NCBI RefSeq assembly: GCF_016464705.1 | Contig: NZ_JAEHOB010000002.1 | Location: 496,001 to 560,000 of the forward strand | Source: Qaidamihabitans albus | GTDB lineage: Bacteria > Actinomycetota > Actinomycetes > Mycobacteriales > Pseudonocardiaceae | Direction: 5' to 3' | DNA: 64,000 bases | Shown here: piece after piece, positions 34,429 through 42,027 of the stretch | Numbering within the stretch: the stretch's first letter is position 1 | Layout of the letters: each line of letters begins with the position of its first letter | Program-made: the position numbers and the translations under genes | The notes under the pieces: model-generated | Databases searched by the model: none | What the model was told of the DNA's origin: nothing | The model's input: only the letters and a program-made list of their open reading frames with translations

Positions 34429-35770
34429 CCGGGCAGGCCCCGCGGCCGAGGCCGTCACGGTGCGGCGACCGGAGGCGGCCGACTTCGACGCCGTCGTGGT
34501 CGGCGCGGGACCCGCGGGTTCCGCGGCCGCGCTGGAGCTGGCCAGGGCAGGGCACTCGGTGGCGCTGGTGGAGCGCGGGCCGTTCCCCGGCTCGAAGAAC
34601 GTCTACGGCGGCGTCGTCTACGGCCGGATCCTCGACGAGCTGATCCCGGACTGGTACGAGCGGATGCCGGTGCAGCGCTGGATCACCCGGCGGCAGACGA
34701 TGCTGCTGTCCGGCGACCGCTCGCTCACGGTCGACTTCCGCAGCCAGAACTGGGGCCGGGCGCCGTACAACGGGGCGACGACCTACCGCGCGGAGTTCGA
34801 CAGCTGGCTCGCCGGGCACGCGCGGGCGGCGGGCGCCGTGCTGGTGCCGTCCACGGTGGCCACCGCGCTGCTGCGCACCGCGGACGGGCAGGTCGTGGGC
34901 GTGCGCACGGACCGGCCGGACGGCGACCTCACCGCACGGGTGGTGATCGCCTGCGACGGCGTGAACTCCTTCCTCGGCAAGCAGGCCGGTCTCCACCCGG
35001 ACGAGCAGGCCGCGCACACCACGCTCGGCGTCAAGGAGACCCTGGCGCTGCCCCGGGAGACGATCGAAGAGCGGTTCGGCGTCACCGGCACCGACGGCGT
35101 GGACATCGAGATCCTCGGCGGCACGAGCGGCGTGCCGGGCGGGGGCTTCCTCTACACCAACCGGGACACCGTGAGCGTCGGGCTCGTGCTCGGCCTGCCG
35201 GGACTGGCGAAGGCCGGGCTGCGCCCGGAGGAGATCCTGGCCGAGCTCAAACAGCATCCCTCGGTGCGGCCGCTGGTGCGCGGCGCGGAGGTGGTGGAGT
35301 ACTCGGCGCACCTCATTCCCGAGGGCGGCTACCGGTCGATGCCCCGGCTCGGCGGGAACGGGCTGCTGCTGGCCGGCGACTCCGCGGCGATGTGCCTGGC
35401 GGCGGGGATCTGGCTGGAGGGCGTGAACTTCGCGCTCGGCTCGGGCATGTACGCGGGCCGGGCCGCGGCGAACGGGCTGCGCTCGGGTGGTCCGGCGGTG
35501 CTCGGCGAGTACCGGAGGCTGCTGGAGAAGTCGTTCGTGCTGGCCGACCACAAGAAGCTGCGCGACGCACCCGGGCTGGTGCTGTCCGAGCGCGTGCAGC
35601 ACCGTTACCCGGGACTGGTGTGCGACCTCGCCGAGGGCATGTTCACCGTGGACAACCCCCGCCCCAAGCCGGGCCTGCGCAGGCTGCTGCGGCGCGCGGC
35701 GAGGCACAACGGGGTGCGGATGCGCGAGCTGGCCCGCGACGCGCTCACCGGCCTACGCTCGTTCGGATGA
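34421..35770 (+). CDS. FixC-like FAD-dependent dehydrogenase (ETF:quinone oxidoreductase type)
   Basis: The N-terminal FAD motif is VVVGAGPAGSAAALELA, preceded by about 23 residues. The segments PFPGSKNVYGG, GLHPDEQAAHTTLGVKE and LAGDSAAMCLAAGIWLEGVNFALGSG match the FixC/ETF-QO family. The Fe-S part of ETF-QO is encoded separately by the next gene, as in fixABCX systems. It is membrane-associated in relatives and likely the exit point to menaquinone. 449 residues, full length. Confidence 0.9.
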   Translation: MRDRAGPAAEAVTVRRPEAADFDAVVVGAGPAGSAAALELARAGHSVALVERGPFPGSKNVYGGVVYGRILDELIPDWYERMPVQRWITRRQTMLLSGDRSLTVDFRSQNWGRAPYNGATTYRAEFDSWLAGHARAAGAVLVPSTVATALLRTADGQVVGVRTDRPDGDLTARVVIACDGVNSFLGKQAGLHPDEQAAHTTLGVKETLALPRETIEERFGVTGTDGVDIEILGGTSGVPGGGFLYTNRDTVSVGLVLGLPGLAKAGLRPEEILAELKQHPSVRPLVRGAEVVEYSAHLIPEGGYRSMPRLGGNGLLLAGDSAAMCLAAGIWLEGVNFALGSGMYAGRAAANGLRSGGPAVLGEYRRLLEKSFVLADHKKLRDAPGLVLSERVQHRYPGLVCDLAEGMFTVDNPRPKPGLRRLLRRAARHNGVRMRELARDALTGLRSFG

Positions 35771-35782
35771 GGTGAGGTGGCC

Positions 35783-36079
35783 ATGACCCAGCGATACGGC
35801 GACATCGCGTTCGAGGACCGGATGTCCCAGGTGGACTTCCGGGTCGCCGGGAACGCGCACATCGTGGTGGACACCGACGTCTGCCGCTCGTGCACCACGA
35901 AGGCGTGCGTGCACGCGTGCCCGGCGAAGCTGTTCGTGCCCACCGACGACGGCGGCATCCTGTTCAACTACGAGCAGTGCTTCGAATGCGGCACCTGCTA
36001 CCTGGTGTGCGACGGCGGCAACGCGATCAGCTGGAGCTACCCGGACGGCGGGCAGGGCGTGGTGTTCCGCCATGGCTGA
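35783..36079 (+). CDS. FixX-like ferredoxin
   Basis: The 98-residue protein has eight cysteines in two groups: CRSCTTKACVHACP and CFECGTCYLVC, consistent with one or two [4Fe-4S] clusters. It follows the FixC-like gene by 12 nt and overlaps the ETF beta-like gene by 8 nt. It should act as the electron relay between ETF and the FixC-like flavoprotein. A GTG at 35777 in the same frame would add two residues; the ATG at 35783 is preferred after GAGGTGAGG. Confidence 0.9.
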   Translation: MTQRYGDIAFEDRMSQVDFRVAGNAHIVVDTDVCRSCTTKACVHACPAKLFVPTDDGGILFNYEQCFECGTCYLVCDGGNAISWSYPDGGQGVVFRHG

Positions 36080-36962
36080 CCTGGGAGACCTTGCCGACCC
36101 GCTGGTGGTCGTCGCCCTGCGCTGGGCCGACGCTCGCGCCCGCGTCGACCCGCTCACCGGCGAGGTCGGCACCGACCCGCGTGGCGCGGGCCCCGGCGAG
36201 GCCGACCGGTGCGCGCTGGAGCACGGCCTGCGGATCGCCGGAGCCACCGGTGCCCGCTGCGCCGCCGTGACGCTCGCCCCGCCACCGGCCGAGGAGATGC
36301 TGCGCGACGCGCTCGCCTGCGGCGCGGACGAGGTACTGCGGGTCGACGTGGCGCCCGAGGACCCGCGGCTGCCGGACTCCGGCGCGGCCACCGCAAGGGC
36401 ACTCGCCAGGTCGATCCGCGCCGAGCTGGGCGATCCCGGCCTGCTGCTCACCGGCGACCACTCCGCCGACCGCGGCACCGGCGCCACCCCGGCCTTCCTG
36501 GCCGCCGAGCTCGGCTGCGCACAGGCACTCGGGCTGGTCGAGCTGTCCCTCGTGGACGGGCGGCTGGCCGGGCTGCGCAGGCTCGACCGGGGCCGCAGGG
36601 AGCGGCTCGCGATCCCGGTGCCCGCGGTGTGCTCGGTGGAACCGGCCGGGGTGCGGCTGCGCCGGGCCGGGCTGCCGGGGACGCTGCGCGCCCGCGAGGC
36701 CGTGATCCCGGCGATCCCGGCGATCCCGGTCGCCTCCGGGCAGACCGGTGCCGAGCCGCCGTCCGTGCGCGCTGCCCGCCCGTACCGGCCGAGGGCGAAG
36801 GAGCTGCCTGCGCCGCAGGGCGACGATCCGCGGCTGCGGCTGCTCCGGCTCACCGGCGCCCACGAGGAACGGGAGCCGCCCCGCGTGGTCGTCACCGAGG
36901 ACCCGGCGGAGGCCGCCGACGAGTTGCTCGCGTTCCTGCGCGACCGGGGCTACCTGCCATGA
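36072..36962 (+). CDS. Electron transfer flavoprotein beta-type subunit (mycofactocin-associated)
   Basis: It is diverged but recognisable as ETF beta by GEADRCALEHGLRIA, DALACGADEVLRVD and LLLTGDHSADRGTGATPAFLAAELG. It pairs with the ETF alpha-like protein encoded upstream. Near residue 215 it has an Ile-Pro-Ala tract from a 9-bp DNA repeat (36705-36731), and a Pro/Arg-rich stretch follows. 296 residues. The stop overlaps the SDR start (ATGA). Confidence 0.83.
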   Translation: MADLGDLADPLVVVALRWADARARVDPLTGEVGTDPRGAGPGEADRCALEHGLRIAGATGARCAAVTLAPPPAEEMLRDALACGADEVLRVDVAPEDPRLPDSGAATARALARSIRAELGDPGLLLTGDHSADRGTGATPAFLAAELGCAQALGLVELSLVDGRLAGLRRLDRGRRERLAIPVPAVCSVEPAGVRLRRAGLPGTLRAREAVIPAIPAIPVASGQTGAEPPSVRAARPYRPRAKELPAPQGDDPRLRLLRLTGAHEEREPPRVVVTEDPAEAADELLAFLRDRGYLP

Positions 36963-37747
36963 GCGACGCGAGGACCGCCGTGGTCACGGGAGCGGCCCGC
37001 GGGATCGGCGCCGCGGTCGTCCGCCGCCTCGCGGCCTCGGGCTGGCGGGTGGTGGCCGTGGACCGCTGCGCCGACGATCCCCGCGTGCCCTATCCGCTGG
37101 GCACCCGCGGCGAACTCGCCGCGCTCGCCGCCGAGCACCCCGGCACGGTGGTCGACGTGGTCGCCGACGTGCAGGACCTCCCGGCGCTGCGCGACGCCGT
37201 CGCCACCGCCGAGGAACGCTTCGGCGGGCTCGACGCCGCCGTGGCCGGGGCGGCCCTGATGGCGGGCGGGCGGCCGCTGTGGGAGAGCGACGACACCGAG
37301 TGGGACGCGCTGTTCGACGTCGGCGTGCACGGCGTCGCCAACCTGGCGCGCGCCGCGGTGCCCGCGCTGCTGCGCCGCCCCGAGCCACGCGAGGGCCGCT
37401 TCGTCGCGCTCGCGTCGGCCGCCGCGCACCACGGGCTGTGGCACCTTGCTGGGTACAACGCCGCCAAGCACGCCGTGGCCGGGCTGATCCGCGGGCTGGC
37501 CACCGACCTGCGCGGCACCGGTGTCTGCGCCACCGCGGTCTCACCCGGATCGACCCGCACCGACATGCTCACCGCCACGGCCCGGCTCTACGACCTCGCC
37601 GACATCCGGGAGTTCGCCCGGCACCAGCTCGTGGACCGGCTGCTGGAGCCGGACGAGGTGGCGGCCGCCGTGTGCTTCCTGTGCTCGCCGGAGTCCTCCG
37701 CGATCACCGGCACCGTCCTGCACGCGGACGGCGGTTTCGCGGGATGA
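36959..37747 (+). CDS. Mycofactocin-coupled SDR-family oxidoreductase
   Basis: This 262-residue short-chain dehydrogenase has TGAARGIGAAVV, a catalytic Ser in LASAAAHHG and YNAAKHAV. A long insertion after the second beta strand (VDRCADDPRVPYPLGTRGEL) is typical of mycofactocin-coupled SDRs, whose NAD is held without exchange and re-oxidised by mycofactocin. It would oxidise or reduce an alcohol/ketone that I cannot name. Coupled by ATGA overlaps on both sides. Confidence 0.88.
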   Translation: MSDARTAVVTGAARGIGAAVVRRLAASGWRVVAVDRCADDPRVPYPLGTRGELAALAAEHPGTVVDVVADVQDLPALRDAVATAEERFGGLDAAVAGAALMAGGRPLWESDDTEWDALFDVGVHGVANLARAAVPALLRRPEPREGRFVALASAAAHHGLWHLAGYNAAKHAVAGLIRGLATDLRGTGVCATAVSPGSTRTDMLTATARLYDLADIREFARHQLVDRLLEPDEVAAAVCFLCSPESSAITGTVLHADGGFAG

Positions 37748-39066
37748 GGCCGGGCACGCGGCTGAGGCTGGACGACTCGGTGCGCCGCAGGGGCGGCCTG
37801 CTGATCGGCGGATCGCCGCTGCGGCTGCTGCGGCTCGGGCCGGGCGGCACGCGGCTGCTCGACCGCTGGGTGGCGGGCGAGCCACTCCGCGCCGACGAGC
37901 GGGAGCGGACGCTCGCCCGGCGCCTTGTCGACGCCGGTCTGCTGCACCCCGAGCCGCCCGCCGGGCTCGGCGCGGCCGACGTGACGCTCGTGGTGCCGGT
38001 CAGGGACAACGCGGGCGGCCTCGCCAGGCTGCTCGCGGCGACCCCGGAGATCACCGAGCGGATCGTCGTGGACGACGGTTCCGCGGAGCCGCTGCCCGGC
38101 GCCCGCGTGCGGCACGAGCGCCCCGAGGGACCGGCGGCGGCGCGCAACGCGGGCTGGCGGCTCGCGGCCACCGAGATCGTGGCCTTCCTCGACTCCGACA
38201 CCGTTCCCGAGCCCGGCTGGCTGGACGCGGCGCTGCTGCCCCAGTTCAGCGATTCCCGGGTGCTCGCGGTGGCGCCCCGCATCCGCAGCACGCCCGGCCC
38301 CGGCGCCCTCGCCGGTTACGAGGCCGACCGGTCCAGCCTCGACCTGGGGCCGCGGGCCGCGCCAGTGCGGCCGATGAGCCGGGTGAGCTACGTGCCGAGT
38401 GCCGCGCTGCTCGTCCGCCGCACCGCGCTGGCCGCCGTGGGCGGCTTCGACCCGGCGCTGCGCTTCGGGGAGGACGTGGACCTGGTGTGGCGGCTGCTGG
38501 AGCACGGCGGCGTCCGCTACCAGCCCGCCGCCGTCGTACGGCACCTTCCCCGCCCGCACCTGTGGCCGTGGCTGCGGCAGCGGTTCGAGTACGGCACCTC
38601 GGCGGCCCCGCTGTCGGCGCGGCATCCCGGGCAGCTTAGCTGCGCGCGCCTTTCGGCGTGGAGCGCGGCGTCGTGGGCGCTGCTCGCCGCCGGGCACCCG
38701 TTGGTGGCGCTCGGCCTCGCGGCCGGGAGCACGGCGCTGCTCCCCCGCAAGCTGCCCGGCCGGGGAGTGCCCGCGGCCGAGTCGCTGCGGCTGGCCGGTC
38801 TCGGGCACCTCGGCGCGGGGCGGCTGCTCGCCGAAGCCACCCGCCGCGCGTGGTGGCCCACGGCGCTGCTCAGCCGGCGGGGCAGGCGCGTGCTGCTGGC
38901 GAGCCTGCTGCCGTGCCTGGCCGAGTCCGCCCGGCACGGCCCGGCGTGGGCGGCGCTGCGGATCGCCGACGACCTCGCCTACGGCGCCGGGGTGTGGGCG
39001 GGCTGCGCGCGGCACCGCACGCTCGCGCCGCTGCTGCCCCGGTTCACCGAGGGGTCGCTGCGATGA
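37744..39066 (+). CDS. mftF: Mycofactocin glycosyltransferase
   Basis: MftF adds oligo-glucose to premycofactocin. The family-2 glycosyltransferase domain (about residues 75-300) starts DVTLVVPVRDNAGGL and has a DxD motif in FLDSDTVPEPGW and RFGEDVDLVWRLLE. An N-terminal PqqD-like segment and a hydrophobic C-terminal region complete the protein. 440 residues. ATGA overlaps join it to the SDR and mftE. Confidence 0.92.
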   Translation: MRPGTRLRLDDSVRRRGGLLIGGSPLRLLRLGPGGTRLLDRWVAGEPLRADERERTLARRLVDAGLLHPEPPAGLGAADVTLVVPVRDNAGGLARLLAATPEITERIVVDDGSAEPLPGARVRHERPEGPAAARNAGWRLAATEIVAFLDSDTVPEPGWLDAALLPQFSDSRVLAVAPRIRSTPGPGALAGYEADRSSLDLGPRAAPVRPMSRVSYVPSAALLVRRTALAAVGGFDPALRFGEDVDLVWRLLEHGGVRYQPAAVVRHLPRPHLWPWLRQRFEYGTSAAPLSARHPGQLSCARLSAWSAASWALLAAGHPLVALGLAAGSTALLPRKLPGRGVPAAESLRLAGLGHLGAGRLLAEATRRAWWPTALLSRRGRRVLLASLLPCLAESARHGPAWAALRIADDLAYGAGVWAGCARHRTLAPLLPRFTEGSLR

Positions 39067-39743
39067 CCTGGCTCGGCGGGCTGCGCTGGCCCGAGGTCGG
39101 CGACGGCGCCCTGCTCGCCGTCCCGCTCGGCGCGACCGAACAGCACGGCCCGCACCTGCCGCTGGACACCGACACCGCCGTGGCGGCCGAGCTGTGCCGC
39201 AGGCTCGCCGAGCGCGTGCCGGACGTGCTCGTGGCGCCCGCACTGCCATACGGCTCCAGCGGCGAGCACGCGGGCTTCCCGGGCACGCTGTCGATCGGCC
39301 GGGAGGCGCTCGAGCTCGCGCTGGTGGAACTGGTGCGCTCGGCCGACCACTTCGCCGGGGTAGTGCTGGTCAGCGGCCATGGCGGGAACGCGGAGCCGCT
39401 GCGCGGGGCGGTGCGGCTGCTGCGCGCCGAGGGCAGGCGGGTGCTGGCGTGGCTGCCCTCCGGGCGGGCCGACGACTCCCACGCCGGGCGCACGGAGACC
39501 TCGGCCGTGCTCCGGCTGCGCCCTGGCGACGTCCGGCTCGCACTGGCCGAACGCGGCCGTACCGAGCCGCTGCCGGAGCTGCTCGGCCGTCTGACGCGCG
39601 ACGGCGTCCGCGCGGTCAGCCCGAACGGGGTGCTCGGTGACCCGGCAGGCGCCTCGGCCGGGGAGGGCGAGACCGTGCTCGCGACGTGGACGGACGCCCT
39701 GGTGCGGTCCGTGCGCGCCTGGTCGGCCTTGACTTCGACCTAA
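39063..39743 (+). CDS. mftE: Mycofactocin precursor peptide peptidase (creatininase family)
   Basis: MftE cleaves the modified MftA to release the Val-Tyr dipeptide-derived product (AHDP). The metal-binding motifs GATEQHGPHLPLDTD, SGHGGNAEPL and DSHAGRTETS are all present. The 226-residue length is normal. It is the last gene of the mft operon as seen here. In the known pathway the next step needs MftD, which is not encoded in this cluster. Confidence 0.93.
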   Translation: MTWLGGLRWPEVGDGALLAVPLGATEQHGPHLPLDTDTAVAAELCRRLAERVPDVLVAPALPYGSSGEHAGFPGTLSIGREALELALVELVRSADHFAGVVLVSGHGGNAEPLRGAVRLLRAEGRRVLAWLPSGRADDSHAGRTETSAVLRLRPGDVRLALAERGRTEPLPELLGRLTRDGVRAVSPNGVLGDPAGASAGEGETVLATWTDALVRSVRAWSALTST

Positions 39744-39765
39744 CTAGAAGTTTTAGCTTCGGGGT

Positions 39766-40146
39766 ATGCCAGTTCAGCTCAACCACACCATCGTCGCGGC
39801 GCGGGACAAGAAGGTCGCCGCGAACTTCCTGACCGACATCCTCGGGCTCGCACCGCCCGAGCCGTTCGGACCGTTCCTCGCCGTGCGGGTTGACAACGAT
39901 GTCACGCTCGACTACCTCGACGCGGACTCCGTGACCTCGACGCACCTGGCGTTCCTGGTCGGCGAGGACGAGTTCGACGAGATCTTCGACCGGATCCGGC
40001 AGCGGGACGTACGGTACTGGGCCGATCCGGGTCACCAGCGACCCGGCGAGATCAATACCAACGACGGTGGCCGCGGCGTGTACTTCGAGGATCCGGACGG
40101 CCACAACCTGGAGATCCTGACCCGCCCGTACGGCAGCGGGGGCTGA
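39766..40146 (+). CDS. VOC-family (glyoxalase/bleomycin-resistance fold) protein
   Basis: The 126-residue protein is a single VOC domain: LNHTIVAARDKKVAANFLTD, THLAFLVGEDEFDEI, and GRGVYFEDPDGHNLEILTRPY at the C-terminus. Candidate metal ligands are the first histidine and the final glutamate. The function could be lyase, isomerase or binding protein. It starts 22 bp after mftE but the unit may be separate, because no overlap is seen. Confidence 0.8.
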   Translation: MPVQLNHTIVAARDKKVAANFLTDILGLAPPEPFGPFLAVRVDNDVTLDYLDADSVTSTHLAFLVGEDEFDEIFDRIRQRDVRYWADPGHQRPGEINTNDGGRGVYFEDPDGHNLEILTRPYGSGG

Positions 40147-40187
40147 CCGGCTCGCTACCCTCGTCGGATGCACGACCAGCGACGAGA

Positions 40188-41063
40188 GTGGTGACGGCGA
40201 TGGGATCCGCCGCAGGCAGGCACACCCGGCCGGTGGTCAGCAGGCGCCGCGAGGTCAGCCACATGAGCGCCCGATCGCTGCTGATGACGCTGCTGGGCGA
40301 GTTCGTCCTGCCGCGGGACCGTCCGGTGTGGACGTCCGTGCTGGTCGACGCGCTCGCCACCTTCGACGTCGAGGAGAAGTCGGCCCGGCAGGCGCTCGCG
40401 CGCACCGCGGCCGAGGGCTGGCTGGAGTCCGAGCGGGTCGGCAGGCGGGTGCGGTGGTCGCTGACGGCACCCGGCCGGAGCCTGCTCACCGAGGGTGCCC
40501 GGCGGATCTACGAGTTCGGCAGCACCGAGCAGCCGTGGGACGGGCGGTGGGTGATCCTGCTGGTCTCCGTTCCCGAGTCCAAGCGCGACCTGCGCCACCA
40601 GCTCCGCACGAAGCTGACGTGGGCCGGTTTCGGGTCCCCGGAACCCGGCGTGTGGATCACCCCGCACGCCGCCCGCGAGTCCGAGGCGCTGGCCGTCGTC
40701 GAGGCGCTCGACCTGCGCGACGCGATGTCGTTCGTCGGCGCCTACGGTGCCGTGGGCGAGCAGGGCACGATGGTCACGCGGGCATGGGACCTGCGGGAGC
40801 TGGAGGCCCGCTACGAGGAGTTCATCGACGAGTTCGGCGGGCTGGAGCCGAGCGGTGGCGACGCCGTGCTGGACGCGCAGACCCGGCTGGTGCACGAGTG
40901 GCGGCGGTTCCCGTTCCTCGACCCGCAACTGCCCGCGTGCCTGCTGCCGGAGAACTGGAGCGGAGCCAAGGCCGCGGAGCTGTTCCACCGCAAGCACGTC
41001 GAATGGCGGCCCGCCGCCCAGCGGCGCTGGGACGAGCGCCTGGACAACGAAGCCGCCGCCTGA
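40188..41063 (+). CDS. PaaX-family transcriptional regulator
   Basis: The N-terminal winged helix (SLLMTLLGEFVLPRDRPVWTSVLVDAL) and central PaaX domain (WDGRWVILLVSVPESKRDLRHQLRTKLTWAGF) mark a PaaX-type repressor. PaaX of the phenylacetate pathway responds to phenylacetyl-CoA. It faces the box benzoate operon across a 112-bp gap, so an aryl-CoA such as benzoyl-CoA may be its effector; this is inference. The start could be GTG 40188, ATG 40200 or ATG 40263. Confidence 0.85.
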   Translation: MVTAMGSAAGRHTRPVVSRRREVSHMSARSLLMTLLGEFVLPRDRPVWTSVLVDALATFDVEEKSARQALARTAAEGWLESERVGRRVRWSLTAPGRSLLTEGARRIYEFGSTEQPWDGRWVILLVSVPESKRDLRHQLRTKLTWAGFGSPEPGVWITPHAARESEALAVVEALDLRDAMSFVGAYGAVGEQGTMVTRAWDLRELEARYEEFIDEFGGLEPSGGDAVLDAQTRLVHEWRRFPFLDPQLPACLLPENWSGAKAAELFHRKHVEWRPAAQRRWDERLDNEAAA

Positions 41064-41064
41064 C

Positions 41065-41174
41065 CGTGTCCGCGCCTCCCGCACGCGTGTCCGCACTCTG
41101 TGCGCGCGCGGCCGCGCTCCATGGACACCGCTTGCGCACAGGACGCCGATACGTGTGCACGGCACGCGGACACG
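41065..41174. repeat. Inverted and dispersed GTGTCCGC repeats between convergent genes
   Basis: CGTGTCCGCG (41065-41074) pairs perfectly with CGCGGACACG (41165-41174). Another CGTGTCCGC and a TGGACACCG lie between them, along with runs of GTGCGC. It fills the gap between the PaaX-type gene and the amidohydrolase. It may act as a bidirectional terminator or a palindromic element of a third family. Confidence 0.5.
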
Positions 41175-41175
41175 A

Positions 41176-42027
41176 TCAGAAGGGGCCGTAGAGTTTGGTG
41201 GCGTTGCCGGCGAGGACGTCGCGCAGGACGCCCTCCGGCAGCCCGAGCCCTGCCAGCGCCCGCACGTTGCGGGCCGCGCCTGGCACGCCCGGCCAGTCGG
41301 TACCGAAAACGCATCTCGCGGCCAGCTTGGCGAAGTCGAACCGGGCGTAGTACTCCGGCAGCTTCTTCGGCGGCAGGCCGGCCAGGTCGAGCCACACGTT
41401 GTCACGGGCGAGCGCGAGGAACGCCGCCACGTCGTACCACCAGCCCCGCCCGCCGTGCGCGAACACGAACGGCACCGCGGGAAAGTCCTCGACGACGTCG
41501 CTGAGCAGCTCCGGATTGCCGAAGCTCGTGCGCGAACCCGGGAAGGTACTCGTCCCGGAATGCAGAATCACCGGGACGCCGCGCTCCTCGCACACCCGGT
41601 AGGCGGCGTAGAGCTCCCGGTCCGCGGGCGAGAACGCACCGTGCACCGGGTGCAGCTTCAGCGCCACCGCTCCCAGGTCCAGCTGACGCTCCACCTCGGC
41701 CCCCAGCGGGTGGTGCAGGTGCGGGTTCACGTTCGCGACAAGCCGGAACCGCTCGGAGTTGTACCGCACGATCGGCAGGTTGTCCTCGATCGGCTGGATG
41801 CCGGTCGCCCGCGGGCTGTACTCGCAGAACAGCAGCGCGCGGTCGATGCCCTCCGCCTCGAACAGCGCGTCCAGCCGGGCCGGATCGGGCGTGCCGTGCT
41901 CGTCGTAGGCGGTGCGCCACGGGTGCGGGCCGGAGAAGCGCTCGGCCCACTCCGACCACGCCGGTTTCAGCGTCGGCAGCCTGGGCACGTGGACGTGCGC
42001 GTCGACGACGGTGCGGCCGTCGATCAT
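41176..42027 (-). CDS. Amidohydrolase-family protein (Amidohydro_2)
   Basis: This 283-residue TIM-barrel hydrolase or decarboxylase has metal-site motifs VDAHVHVP (His-x-His), KLHPVHG, VILHSGTS, FAHGGRG and a final Asp in FGTDWPG. Its ATG overlaps the stop of the benzoate-CoA ligase gene (ATGA), so it belongs to the box operon. Relatives include ACMSD-like decarboxylases and lactone hydrolases. A role in benzoate uptake chemistry or in processing an aromatic precursor is possible. Confidence 0.8.
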   Translation of the reverse strand: MIDGRTVVDAHVHVPRLPTLKPAWSEWAERFSGPHPWRTAYDEHGTPDPARLDALFEAEGIDRALLFCEYSPRATGIQPIEDNLPIVRYNSERFRLVANVNPHLHHPLGAEVERQLDLGAVALKLHPVHGAFSPADRELYAAYRVCEERGVPVILHSGTSTFPGSRTSFGNPELLSDVVEDFPAVPFVFAHGGRGWWYDVAAFLALARDNVWLDLAGLPPKKLPEYYARFDFAKLAARCVFGTDWPGVPGAARNVRALAGLGLPEGVLRDVLAGNATKLYGPF

